Shown here: in pieces, positions 18,051 through 25,701 of the stretch | Layout: every line of letters starts with the position of its first letter | Numbering within the stretch: position 1 is the first letter of the stretch | Assembly (NCBI GenBank): GCA_013138735.1 | Contig: WTCE01000097.1 | Coordinates: 1 to 49,372 of the forward strand | Direction of reading: 5' to 3' | Length of the DNA: 49,372 bases | Source of the DNA: Crocinitomix sp. | GTDB taxonomy: Bacteria; Bacteroidota; Bacteroidia; Flavobacteriales_D; Crocinitomicaceae | Notes under the pieces: model-generated | Seen by the model: only the letters and a program-made list of their open reading frames with translations | Databases searched by the model: none | What the model was told of the DNA's origin: nothing | Program-made: the position numbers and the translations under genes

Positions 18051-18344
18051 AACCTGAGCTCGACTATTCCAAATTTCCACAGAAGCCTTGAAATTGGCGA
18101 GATTTTCAAAAGAAAAAGCGCAGCTTTTGAAGACCAAACGTTAGAGTAGAGAAAATGAAATACTAACTGGTCAATTTAAAGCTTTTTCTGTCGAAAGGTC
18201 AACGTTTTCAGGCTTTCCGAAGGATTGTTTTCAATTGCCTTATTCTGCGTTATGGTTTCTCGAAGTGAATACTCCTTCAAACCAATGTCTTGACTAAGAA
18301 AACTGAAATCAACTGTGAGCGTTTGGAATAGTCGAGCTTAGGTT
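18051..18344. mobile_element. MITE-like element (294 bp) with 23-bp terminal inverted repeats
   Basis: The ends at 18051-18073 and 18322-18344 are inverted copies identical at 22 of 23 positions. Both contain CTCGACTATTCCAAA. Both ends are flanked by TTTTAA, compatible with duplication of a TTAA-type target, though the repeat and flank overlap by a base. No transposase is encoded. A coding-like frame without a start codon lies on the minus strand inside (18337-18176). A related solo end is at 39088-39110. CCT-starting ends and TTAA targets are features I associate with IS1380-type elements; this assignment is inference. Confidence 0.75.
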
Positions 18345-18353
18345 TTAACTTTG
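18323..18353 (+). promoter_or_regulatory. Hybrid promoter: -33 in the element's right end, -7 at the junction
   Basis: TTG at 18323-18325 lies inside the right terminal repeat. After 20 nt comes TAACTTTG (18346-18353), just outside the element. This is the full Bacteroidota consensus. The downstream start codon at 18361 is 7 nt past the -7 box, so the transcript would be nearly leaderless. Confidence 0.65.
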
Positions 18354-18360
18354 TTTTACT

Positions 18361-18501
18361 ATGGCAAAAAAAGGTGTGCTTAAAAACGGCAAAAATAAAA
18401 AGCTGCACAGCAAACTCATACAGCAAAAAAAAACAAAGGAGCAAAAGGCAAAGGACCTAAGGAAAGCGCGTTTGAAAACCATTTTTGACAAAGGTGACTA
18501 A
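18361..18501 (+). CDS. Small, very basic Lys-rich protein (46 residues)
   Basis: A short frame starting at 18361 encodes a 46-residue protein beginning MAKKGVLKNGKNKKLHSKLI and ending ARLKTIFDKGD. About 37 percent of residues are Lys or Arg. The N-terminal half is disordered and basic; the second half is a predicted amphipathic helix. Such composition suits nucleic-acid or ribosome association, which is inference only. A consensus promoter ends 7 nt before the ATG. The gene directly follows the right end of the MITE-like element. Confidence 0.6.
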   Translation: MAKKGVLKNGKNKKLHSKLIQQKKTKEQKAKDLRKARLKTIFDKGD

Positions 18502-18536
18502 AGACAGCACAGACTAATTTTATTATCTTAACCCAA

Positions 18537-18770
18537 ATGAAAATCGCATTTTTAAATTCAATTGGAAAAAGAATCGGATTCTCGTTTGCCTTGGCATCTG
18601 TTATTGCGATTATAGGTTATTTTATCTATGGTGATGCCTTTCTAACGCTTGAGACAATTTTAATAACTCTTGTTATTGTTTACATACCCGTTACTGTTAT
18701 TTACGCCGTGGTTACTACTTTTTTTTCAGATAAAAAGAAAATAGATAATGATGATGTTTTGGATCGTTAG
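18537..18770 (+). CDS. Small membrane protein with two transmembrane segments
   Basis: This 77-residue protein has two likely membrane helices (about residues 13-30 and 34-60) separated by a short loop. It ends in a charged tail (KKKIDNDDVLDR). I do not recognise a family. It lies 35 bp after the small basic protein gene on the same strand. The next short frame overlaps its last 23 bases. Confidence 0.55.
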   Translation: MKIAFLNSIGKRIGFSFALASVIAIIGYFIYGDAFLTLETILITLVIVYIPVTVIYAVVTTFFSDKKKIDNDDVLDR

Positions 18771-18873
18771 CGTTTTGCTCGGAATTCTAATTTTATACAT
18801 AGAAAACCTTGAAAGACTAAAGCGTAATGAAATTGTAGAAAATCCGTTATATTTAGTGTTTGATAGGAAATAG
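18748..18873 (+). CDS. Possible 41-residue single-pass membrane peptide
   Basis: A short frame beginning with three consecutive ATG codons (18748-18756) overlaps the end of the upstream membrane protein gene. The product starts MMMFWIVSVLLGILILYIEN and continues with a charged tail ending YLVFDRK, a typical single-pass micropeptide layout. The overlap suggests translational coupling. It may equally be a chance frame. Confidence 0.4.
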   Translation: MMMFWIVSVLLGILILYIENLERLKRNEIVENPLYLVFDRK

Positions 18874-18923
18874 ATGAATCTTTATAAAATCAATTCTTTC
18901 AACCTATTGTATTTCAAAACAGA

Positions 18924-19943
18924 ATGAAGCTCTTATTTTCTTCCCTTTTTCTTTTAATTGCCCTCAATAGTTTGGGACAAAAAAAAGGGCAATATGAGCC
19001 AATTGAGCACAATAATTATTTGGGTTTTCATTTTGATGATGATTTTCTGTTTTTGGGAAATAGAGATGAACAATACACTGGTGGCGTAGAGATTGAATAC
19101 ATTCGGAAATCTCAAAAAACCAAAGAAAAAAGGAACATTCTTAATCCATTTAGTAGCGGAGACAGATATTGGAATTACACTTTTGGCTCCTATTTATACA
19201 CACCTTATAACGTCTCAGACTCTTCAATCATACTGAATGACAGGCCATTTAGCTCTTACATTTTTGGATCTTTAGGTTATACGGCTTATTCTAAAAATCG
19301 ACAAAAAAGACTCAGCACTACCCTATATATGGGGTTCATGGGGTCTGCCTTACCCGGTCGCATCCAAGATAGCATTCACACCATTGGAGACAGTCCACCC
19401 GCTTATGGTTGGGGCAATAGACTTGCGGAAAGCGAAGTATTTATCCCCAACCTAAAAATCAATTATCAAGCGAACATTTTTAAAATAGGAAGCTTACGCA
19501 ATACTATAATGAGGTGGATTCAGCTGAGCAGCGTGTTCGAATTGAATGCAGGACTATTTCGTAATAATCTTATTGGCGGATTCAAAGTTTCAAGTTTTAA
19601 CTACAAATCTAAAAGCAGCTCAACCTATGCCTTTAATACAAGTCTGCTGGAAAGAAACAATTCCGGAAAGAAGAAAAAACTCAGACTGACTACTTATTTT
19701 TCACCAAAAATTGAATTTGTTTTTCACAATACCACATTGCAAAGCCTCCCATGGATTTACAGCCCATATACGGTTGACAATTATTATATCAACAGACATG
19801 TGGTGGCATTAGAATGTGGGTTTAATTTAAATTATAACCATTTTCATTTAAGCTATGTTTTCCAAGCACGTTCTAAAGAATTCAAGAAATACAGCAGTAG
19901 ATGGCACACATGGGCCGGGATTACATTGGGCTTTAGTTTTTAA
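18924..19943 (+). CDS. LpxR-family outer-membrane lipid A deacylase (DUF2219)
   Basis: This 339-residue protein has a signal peptide (MKLLFSSLFLLIALNSLGQ). It shows the LpxR signatures in order. FHFDDDFLFLGNRDEQYTGG (near residues 35-54) matches the N-x-D/Y-T-G-G start of the family. DRPFSSYIFGSLGYTAYS follows. The segment GSALPGRIQDSIHTIGD and PAYGWGNRLAESEV then matches the Q-x-x-x-H and GW-N-Q-L-x-N-E blocks. The remainder is a beta-barrel ending in an aromatic residue (GITLGFSF). LpxR removes the 3'-acyloxyacyl group of lipid A in the outer membrane. Substrate use here is inferred from family only. It is convergent with the SiaC-like gene. Confidence 0.88.
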   Translation: MKLLFSSLFLLIALNSLGQKKGQYEPIEHNNYLGFHFDDDFLFLGNRDEQYTGGVEIEYIRKSQKTKEKRNILNPFSSGDRYWNYTFGSYLYTPYNVSDSSIILNDRPFSSYIFGSLGYTAYSKNRQKRLSTTLYMGFMGSALPGRIQDSIHTIGDSPPAYGWGNRLAESEVFIPNLKINYQANIFKIGSLRNTIMRWIQLSSVFELNAGLFRNNLIGGFKVSSFNYKSKSSSTYAFNTSLLERNNSGKKKKLRLTTYFSPKIEFVFHNTTLQSLPWIYSPYTVDNYYINRHVVALECGFNLNYNHFHLSYVFQARSKEFKKYSSRWHTWAGITLGFSF

Positions 19944-19955
19944 TTTGAATGCATT

Positions 19956-20351
19956 TTAGGTCAATGAAATTTGATCAATTGGTAAAATTTCGAATTCGAT
20001 ATTATCTGCATGCTTTTTAACTTGATTAACATAATCACGCATATCTAAATCATCTTCTTCATAATACCAAGTACATTTAATTTTAGTTTTCCCACTTTCT
20101 TGGTAGCTTTTGAATGCTTGAAACATTTTTAGTATCATTCTTGAACTTGAGGAATTTAAATAGCGAAAACCAACGGTTATAACAGTCTCTTTCTTTGGAT
20201 TTCGATAATAGTCCGTCAACCAGTCAATGATATTAAAATAAAAAGAGGCAGCATCTTCCGGCATAGAAATTCCTCCGAATGAAAAATTACCGTCATCTTT
20301 TAATTTAAAATAAGGCGTTTTAGCCGAAGCATTCAGGATTAAATTGCTCAT
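19956..20351 (-). CDS. SiaC-family regulatory phosphoprotein (DUF1987)
   Basis: This 131-residue protein matches the SiaC family over its full length. It has TPYFKLKDDGNFSFGGISMPEDAASFY near the N-terminus and the phosphorylation-loop region FRYLNSSSSRMILKMF at about residues 63-78. In Pseudomonas, SiaC is phosphorylated in this loop and activates the diguanylate cyclase SiaD. No SiaA, SiaB or SiaD homologue is in the window, so this is an orphan copy. An 18-bp palindrome AATAGTTTTTAAACTATT (20355-20372) begins 4 bp upstream of the start codon and could be an operator or a leader hairpin. Confidence 0.85.
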   Translation of the reverse strand: MSNLILNASAKTPYFKLKDDGNFSFGGISMPEDAASFYFNIIDWLTDYYRNPKKETVITVGFRYLNSSSSRMILKMFQAFKSYQESGKTKIKCTWYYEEDDLDMRDYVNQVKKHADNIEFEILPIDQISLT

Positions 20352-20354
20352 ATT

Positions 20355-20372
20355 AATAGTTTTTAAACTATT
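20355..20372. promoter_or_regulatory. 18-bp palindrome upstream of the SiaC-like gene
   Basis: AATAGTTT (20355-20362) and AAACTATT (20365-20372) are perfect inverted copies around TT. The palindrome lies directly before the start codon. It may bind a dimeric regulator or fold over the start region in the mRNA. Confidence 0.4.
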
Positions 20373-20647
20373 GTAGCCTTAACTTCTCTGTTTATTAACT
20401 AACTTAAAACGTGCATTTCAAATTTTAATCGCTTTATATTGGTCAATTAAAAATTGTAAAACTGCGTTTCTAGTTAAGCTGTAAAGAGTCCGTATAAAGA
20501 CCTACAATTGGTTATTAGTGGTACAGAAAGGTACTAAACAATGCATGAATCGAGTAAGAAATGCGTAGAAATACGCTTGTTTTTAGACCAAAAATTATTG
20601 TACGCAGATGAAGGTACGAATTGACATGATGAACAATCAGCATTCTC

Positions 20648-20941
20648 TCAATCCGTTTTATTCGCTTTAAATTTCCTTTTAAATGGAATGAAACGCCCAA
20701 CTTCTTTGACATAGCGCTCATATATAGGGCGTTTTTCTTCGATAATTGACTCAGAAAAGTCAGAATTAACTTAAATTATAAAACTAGTAGTAAACTACCA
20801 GCGATTGACCAATTAATCCAATTACGAGGTGATATTACAGAAAAAAAAAGATACAATCCTAACACCTTGTTCGGCGGCGTAATTCGGATGGCGCATCTTC
20901 GTCCACAAACCAGTATGCGTAAATCCTACTTCATCATACTT
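20648..20941 (-). pseudogene. Decayed C-terminal third of a DUF1295 (steroid 5-alpha-reductase-like) membrane protein gene
   Basis: Translation on the minus strand in shifting frames recovers the DUF1295 C-terminus in order. First comes GFTHTGLW and RHPNYAAEQ. After a nine-T run there is a frameshift, and then NWINWSIAGSLLLVL. An in-frame TAA follows and a second frameshift, then DFSESIIEEKRPIYERYV and EVGRFIPFKRKF. The intact family is about 250-290 residues; only about 97 remain. The 5' end abuts the stop codon of the adjacent lipoprotein gene, so a deletion probably joined the two. Two frameshifts plus a stop argue against sequencing error. Confidence 0.82.
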
Positions 20942-21420
20942 TACCCAGCTGCCGAATAATGATCCAAGAATAAACTTTCCTCAACGACAATAAAATGAAG
21001 TGTAATGGCCGTTGCATATTCGTAACCATATTCGTCTTCTCCTATTTCCTCTGCGTAAAATTGCAAATACTCTTTACCGTCCACCTCTACATATTCTAAA
21101 TCTTTACATTGTGTTTCATCCATTTTACGCATCACATACAATTCGTTCAGCATAAAAAATAATGCTTCATAATCGGTTATTTCTGGTGTACAACAGGCCT
21201 TCAATTTTTCTTCATCTTTCGATTTTATCGCCGCTTTAAATTCTTGCCAAGTTGTTTCTCTGATAGACTCTTCTGTCGTTCCTTGCAAGGGCAAGTCTGC
21301 CGCATTCACATTGGTTTCAACTGCAGTTTCTTCGGTTAATTGACTATTTGAAGAACAGCTCATGAAAACGGCAACGGTGCAGACCAAAAGTATAGCTTCA
21401 ATTCCTTTTTTTAAAAACAT
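20941..21420 (-). CDS. Predicted lipoprotein, unknown function
   Basis: This 159-residue protein has a lipoprotein signal (lipobox VFMSC, Cys at residue 22). An acidic linker follows and then a folded domain of about 105 residues (WQEFKAAIKSKDEEKLKACC to the end), resembling small NTF2-like or DUF4878-type domains in length and start. I cannot assign a function. It follows the next lipoprotein gene by 14 bp in the same direction, so they are likely one operon. Its stop codon is the junction with the DUF1295 remnant, so its own 3' end could have been altered by the deletion. Confidence 0.68.
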   Translation of the reverse strand: MFLKKGIEAILLVCTVAVFMSCSSNSQLTEETAVETNVNAADLPLQGTTEESIRETTWQEFKAAIKSKDEEKLKACCTPEITDYEALFFMLNELYVMRKMDETQCKDLEYVEVDGKEYLQFYAEEIGEDEYGYEYATAITLHFIVVEESLFLDHYSAAG

Positions 21421-21434
21421 ATTTCGATTTATTT

Positions 21435-21992
21435 TTAATAATGATAATAAACTTTGGAGCTGTTAGCATCTATCATCACTCTAGGACCACCCGACCAGCC
21501 AGTAATATCCCAAACCATTTTATATTCCTCTTCCTTGGCAGATGTAAAATTGCTTATATCCAAAATGCCCAATTGTGCACGAATACATTGCGCTCCATAA
21601 TCTTCTAACTCTTGCGCAATTCGTAAGGCTTCTTTTCGAGATAATTCATTTTCTAATACAACATCAATATAGGTTGGAATTGTATCGGGACTCCAAATAT
21701 TGCCTGAATTAGTTCCTTTAAAGAGTCGGTATTTATCTGCAATAATTAGGAAGCCTTTATAATAGACATTGCAATGTATCCCCTTTGAAAACTCATTATC
21801 AAGTACGCGAGTTACCGTTAAGTTGTCGTATTTCTCAAGTGTATCCCGTAATTCTTGGGCAGGAAGTTCGCTCAGCTTAACGACATGTTTCGCCTTTTCA
21901 TTTTGTCTAATACAACGGTGATTCTTTATACAAGAACTCGTTATTATCAACAGTAAAATGAGCGCGAAAATTGATCTGTAGCTGAATTTCAT
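21435..21992 (-). CDS. Predicted lipoprotein, unknown function
   Basis: This 185-residue protein has a signal peptide with lipobox ITSSC (Cys 21). The mature domain contains a PepSY-like or inhibitor-like pattern of alternating strands and helices (ELSRKEALRIAQELEDYGAQ). It ends in VWDITGWSGGPRVMIDANSSKVYYHY, where a strand pair GGPRVMIDANSSKV resembles the end of a PepSY domain. The assignment is weak. It is first in a two-gene unit with the lipoprotein at 20941-21420 (14-bp gap). Confidence 0.68.
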   Translation of the reverse strand: MKFSYRSIFALILLLIITSSCIKNHRCIRQNEKAKHVVKLSELPAQELRDTLEKYDNLTVTRVLDNEFSKGIHCNVYYKGFLIIADKYRLFKGTNSGNIWSPDTIPTYIDVVLENELSRKEALRIAQELEDYGAQCIRAQLGILDISNFTSAKEEEYKMVWDITGWSGGPRVMIDANSSKVYYHY

Positions 21993-22068
21993 ATCCTCCG
22001 ATTGGGTTCGTAACTATCGTTTGTTTAAGGATAAATTTAAACAATTATTTGATCAATTTCAAATCTAC

Positions 22069-23376
22069 TTATATAAGTGAAACACGCACTTTTTTCTTTT
22101 TAAGCCGCGTATTATTGCATAGCCGAATTGCGTCATCCACTTTATCCGCAGCAACAGCAACAAAAGCGCAATCGGTTTTTAATTCAATAATACCCAATTC
22201 AGTTTTCCCTAATTTGCCTTGCTTAAAAAACAATCCGGCCAAATCTCCCTTCGATATCTTGTCCTTTCGTCCACCTGAAATGAAGAGTGTTTTCCATTTA
22301 GAAGGTTGAGGTAATTCACTTTTAGCAAATTCAACCAGATCTGAATTTGGAATAAAATCAGGCCACTGTTCCGTTTTGCTTTTTAAGACATAAGCTGTTC
22401 CTGCTGCATGCATCCGAGCCGTACGCCCATTACGGTGTGTAAATTCCTCTGCTCTATGCGGTAATTGAAAATGGAGAATGAATTTCAAATCTGGAATATC
22501 AATTCCTCTTGAAGCCAAATCGGTTGCTACCAAAAGTTGATGCGTACCATTTCTAAATTGAATTAAAGCTCGCTCTCTATCGCGCTGCTCCATTCCACCA
22601 TGAAAACAGCCATGACTAATTTGATGTTCATGCAAAAGGTCACTTACTTCGGCTATGGTTTCTTTAAAATTGCAAAATATAATTCCGGGCTGATTGCCCA
22701 TATTGCTTATCATTCGAATTAAAGTATCGTCCTTATTTTTTGTTGGGGACTCAATCAGTTTAATTTCAAGTTGCGCCTTTTCTTCAGTTAAAAAGTTCAC
22801 TTCTTTGGGCGATTCAAACTCAGCAAAGTCTGGAATGTCAACACCGTAAGTTGCTGAGGTTAAAATCTTCTTTTCTACAGCTGGTAAGGCTTCTAAAATC
22901 TCAATCATTTCGTCATCAAAACCAATTTCTAAAGACTTATCAAACTCATCTAGCACTAATGTTTTAATCTCAGCCAAATCAAAGGTCTCTCTATACATGT
23001 GCGAAGCAATTCTTCCAGGCGTGCCTACTAATATTGCTGGAGGATGATTTAAATCAAATTTATCTTTTGATCCTGAACGTCCACCATAAAAAGCATTGGC
23101 TTTGTAACCAGACCCCATTTCTCTTATCACCTGCTCAATTTGTATTGCTAATTCGCGAGATGGCACAATAATTAAAGCTTGTATTTTTCGAAGATCTGGA
23201 TTTAATTTGGCTATGATCGGGAGTAAAAATGCCAAGGTTTTACCTGTACCTGTTGGCGATAGTAAAAGTATTTCAGATTCCGATAAAATCGCTTCTTTCG
23301 CGGCCACCTGCATTGGGTTTAACTTTTCAATCCCCAATTTCTTTAAAATATCTTCTTCCGTTTTTTTTGCTCCCAT
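22069..23376 (-). CDS. DEAD-box ATP-dependent RNA helicase with DbpA-type C-terminal RNA-binding domain
   Basis: This 435-residue protein has the superfamily 2 helicase motifs in order. These are Walker A SPTGTGKT (40-47), PSREL, GTPGR, motif II DEFD (143-146) in place of DEAD, TSAT, IIFCNF, ATDLASRGIDIPD and HRNGRTAR. The last 75 residues (KGDLAGLFFKQGKLGKTELG to KKKKVRVSLI) look like the DbpA RRM-like domain that binds 23S rRNA. The likely role is in large-subunit assembly. A -7 box TAACTTTG (23388-23381) ends only 5 nt upstream of the ATG, which suggests a leaderless message; no -33 is seen. Confidence 0.9.
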   Translation of the reverse strand: MGAKKTEEDILKKLGIEKLNPMQVAAKEAILSESEILLLSPTGTGKTLAFLLPIIAKLNPDLRKIQALIIVPSRELAIQIEQVIREMGSGYKANAFYGGRSGSKDKFDLNHPPAILVGTPGRIASHMYRETFDLAEIKTLVLDEFDKSLEIGFDDEMIEILEALPAVEKKILTSATYGVDIPDFAEFESPKEVNFLTEEKAQLEIKLIESPTKNKDDTLIRMISNMGNQPGIIFCNFKETIAEVSDLLHEHQISHGCFHGGMEQRDRERALIQFRNGTHQLLVATDLASRGIDIPDLKFILHFQLPHRAEEFTHRNGRTARMHAAGTAYVLKSKTEQWPDFIPNSDLVEFAKSELPQPSKWKTLFISGGRKDKISKGDLAGLFFKQGKLGKTELGIIELKTDCAFVAVAADKVDDAIRLCNNTRLKKKKVRVSLI

Positions 23377-23563
23377 GCCGCAAAGTTAACCTTTAAGTCG
23401 AAATTTTTGAGTCCTTTATTTTATTCTCAAATGCTGTTCATAAATCTAATGAATAGAAAAAACGTCTAAAACCGTATAAATTGGAGAATAAGCCTGTCAG
23501 TAATCGCTATTTTCTGTTGAACTATCGTTGCAAGATGACATTCTATCTATATAATTCACAATT

Positions 23564-23578
23564 ATGATTTTTAATCAT
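23564..23578. promoter_or_regulatory. Small palindrome upstream of the START-like gene
   Basis: ATGATT (23564-23569) and AATCAT (23573-23578) are inverted copies around TTT and are followed by TTAATTTTTT. This may be an operator of the gene starting at 23624 or a weak hairpin. The rest of the 23377-23623 spacer shows nothing else. Confidence 0.25.
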
Positions 23579-23623
23579 TAATTTTTTAGTATATTTCACG
23601 CTCTACAAGTGTAAGAAAAAAGT

Positions 23624-24013
23624 ATGTCAGAAAAAATTAAATACCAACTTGAAATTGAAGTAAAATCATCTACAAAGGTTTTGTATAATATGATTAGTAC
23701 GCCAAGCGGTATGAGTGAGTGGTTTGCGGATGATGTGAACATAAAAGATGATATTTTCATGTTCATCTGGGACGGAAGTGAAGAGGAGGCAAAACTCTTA
23801 ACAAAGCGCAAAGGTGAGTCGATTAAATTCCAGTGGATGGAAGATTTTGAAGAAGGAGAAAAAACCTATTTCGAAATAGCAATTAGAGTTGATGAATTGA
23901 CAAATGATGTAGCCGTGATAATTACTGATTTCGCTGAGGAAGATGAGTTGGAAGAATCAAAACTATTATGGCGAAATCAAATCGAGACGCTGAAACAAAC
24001 AATTGGAGGATAA
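23624..24013 (+). CDS. START-like domain protein (SRPBCC fold)
   Basis: This 129-residue protein has the layout of the Bacteroidota START-like family. It starts KIKYQLEIEVKSSTKVLYNM, has GMSEWFADDVN (which marks the end of the first helix pair) and IKFQWMEDFEEGEKTYFEI, and closes with a long C-terminal helix (LLWRNQIETLKQTIGG). SRPBCC proteins form a hydrophobic cavity for lipids or aromatics; no ligand is known for this group. It is widely conserved in the phylum, often near the LptF/G permease, which is also its neighbour here (147 bp downstream). Confidence 0.85.
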   Translation: MSEKIKYQLEIEVKSSTKVLYNMISTPSGMSEWFADDVNIKDDIFMFIWDGSEEEAKLLTKRKGESIKFQWMEDFEEGEKTYFEIAIRVDELTNDVAVIITDFAEEDELEESKLLWRNQIETLKQTIGG

Positions 24014-24033
24014 TATTCCTTACCTAAGGAATA
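24014..24033. repeat. 20-bp palindrome between the START-like and LptF/G genes
   Basis: TATTCCTTA (24014-24022) and TAAGGAATA (24025-24033) are perfect inverted copies with only CC between them, directly after the START-like stop codon. No T-tract follows. It may be an operator or part of an attenuator for the permease gene. Confidence 0.4.
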
Positions 24034-24160
24034 CGATTTCATAAATCTATTCGTTCTTAAAATGTAAAACATTTTAAAATGAGCCATTCATAAATTGGTT
24101 TATTAATTATAAGAAATGATTAGAAGCGAATTTCTCATGCTCAATATGAACAGTTAACAG

Positions 24161-25633
24161 ATGAAAAAGCTAAATATTTTCATCATCAAATCTTTTGTTG
24201 GTCCATTCATGATCACCTTCTTTATTGCCATGTTTTTTTTGGTGATGCAATTTTTTTGGAAGTATGTTGATGATTTGATGGGAAAGGGATTAGAAATTTC
24301 TGTTTTATTGGAACTTCTTTTTTATGTTTCGGCTACACTTATTCCCCTAGCATTGCCTTTGGCTGTTTTATTCTCATCCATAATGACATTTGGAAACTTG
24401 TCTGAAAAAAACGAATTAACAGCTTTAAAATCTTCAGGACTCTCATTATTTAGAGTGATGCGGCCCATGCTAGTTTTTATTATATTCCTAAGTATGGGGG
24501 CCTTTTATTTCTCTAATTACATACTACCAGTTGCCAATTTAAAGTGGCGTACCATTATTTATAATATTCAACAGAAAAAACCAACTTTTGGAATAACTGA
24601 GGGCATTTTTTATAGCGACATTAAGGGCTACAGTATTAAGGTTGAAGAAAAGAATGATAATACGGGGGAATTAGTTGATATTTTGATTTATGAGGTGGGT
24701 AAGAATGGCCAGGGAAAAACAATCATTGCTGAAAGGGGTGAAATGCTAAAATCTGCCGACTCAGAAGACACGACAGTTACCACAAATTTTCTACTCTTGA
24801 AATTAATTAATGGATCCATGTATGAGCAGATTGGACCAACCATTAAAAATGCCACTGGAGCACCTTATCAAAAATCATTTTTCACAGAAGCCATTATCAA
24901 GTTTGACTTGAGTGGATTTGACATGCAAGAGGAAAGTGAGGACCTTTTTAAGCGCGATTTTGAAATGATGAATTTTGTGCAATTAGGTATTGCTTTAGAT
25001 TCACTTGAAGGAATAAATGATACACTGGCAGTACAATTTGAAAAAAATATTCAACGGCAAATAACCATTGTCAATCCAGATTTAATTGCAAGGGGGAACG
25101 CTACTGACACCACACTGTTAGGTCAGGAAGAATCAATGCTTAAAATAGACACCATTATAGTTTTAAGCGATTTAAAGCAAATGGAATATAGTGCTGCATT
25201 GACCGCCGCACAAAATAAAATACGCGCCACTAAAGATCTTATTTATACACAAACAATAATTCGGAAAAGTAGAGAAGGTTCCTTGCGTGATTATAAGGCG
25301 GCTTGGCACAAAAAATTCACCTTGTCTTTTGCTATTTTGGTCTTGTTTTTTATTGGAGCGCCGTTGGGTGCGATAATTCGAAAGGGCGGCCTAGGAGCAC
25401 CTCTAATTTTTGCAACCTTATTCTTTTTATTGTACTATGTATTGATGATATCGGGCGAAAACGTAGTAGAATCGGGCTTCTTAACTGTGTGGAAAGGCAT
25501 GTGGTTAAGCGCATTTATTTTAACACCAATTGGTATTTTCCTCACCTATAAAGCTGCTAATGATTCGGCCTTATTTGACCGTGATGTCTATAAGAAATTT
25601 TTCAGAAAATTAATTGGAAAAGAAAACGAATGA
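24161..25633 (+). CDS. LptF/LptG-family lipopolysaccharide export permease (YjgP/YjgQ)
   Basis: This 490-residue inner-membrane protein has the YjgP/YjgQ layout. There are three N-terminal membrane segments (about residues 12-35, 50-80 and 100-122), with KNELTALKSSGLSLFRVMRP at the conserved cytoplasmic coupling region. A large periplasmic domain follows (about 130-385). Three C-terminal segments then lie within residues 390-475, including FIGAPLGAIIRKGGLG, a family hallmark. With LptB, LptF and LptG form the ABC transporter that extracts lipopolysaccharide from the inner membrane. One gene alone cannot be assigned as LptF or LptG. The glycosyltransferase genes follow 68 bp downstream on the same strand. 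Confidence 0.92.
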   Translation: MKKLNIFIIKSFVGPFMITFFIAMFFLVMQFFWKYVDDLMGKGLEISVLLELLFYVSATLIPLALPLAVLFSSIMTFGNLSEKNELTALKSSGLSLFRVMRPMLVFIIFLSMGAFYFSNYILPVANLKWRTIIYNIQQKKPTFGITEGIFYSDIKGYSIKVEEKNDNTGELVDILIYEVGKNGQGKTIIAERGEMLKSADSEDTTVTTNFLLLKLINGSMYEQIGPTIKNATGAPYQKSFFTEAIIKFDLSGFDMQEESEDLFKRDFEMMNFVQLGIALDSLEGINDTLAVQFEKNIQRQITIVNPDLIARGNATDTTLLGQEESMLKIDTIIVLSDLKQMEYSAALTAAQNKIRATKDLIYTQTIIRKSREGSLRDYKAAWHKKFTLSFAILVLFFIGAPLGAIIRKGGLGAPLIFATLFFLLYYVLMISGENVVESGFLTVWKGMWLSAFILTPIGIFLTYKAANDSALFDRDVYKKFFRKLIGKENE

Positions 25634-25701
25634 TAAGCCAATTGACTCAAAATAAATAGTAACTTTCGAGGGTCTAATCTTTTAAAGCATTTGTTGCCAA
25701 A

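Noticed and set aside
20563-20584. GCGTA-GAAA-TACGC hairpin followed by TTGTTTTT as a terminator
   Set aside because: The stem is only 5 bp. It is 64 bp past the DUF1295 remnant on the opposite strand, with no gene that needs it.
20515-20721. Minus-strand open frame of 68 codons with an ATG start
   Set aside because: It is out of frame with the recognisable DUF1295 remnant, which explains the same DNA better.
20691-20734. AAACGCCC/GGGCGTTT inverted repeat as a terminator
   Set aside because: The loop is 28 nt and the arms lie inside the DUF1295 remnant coding sequence, so it is likely fortuitous.
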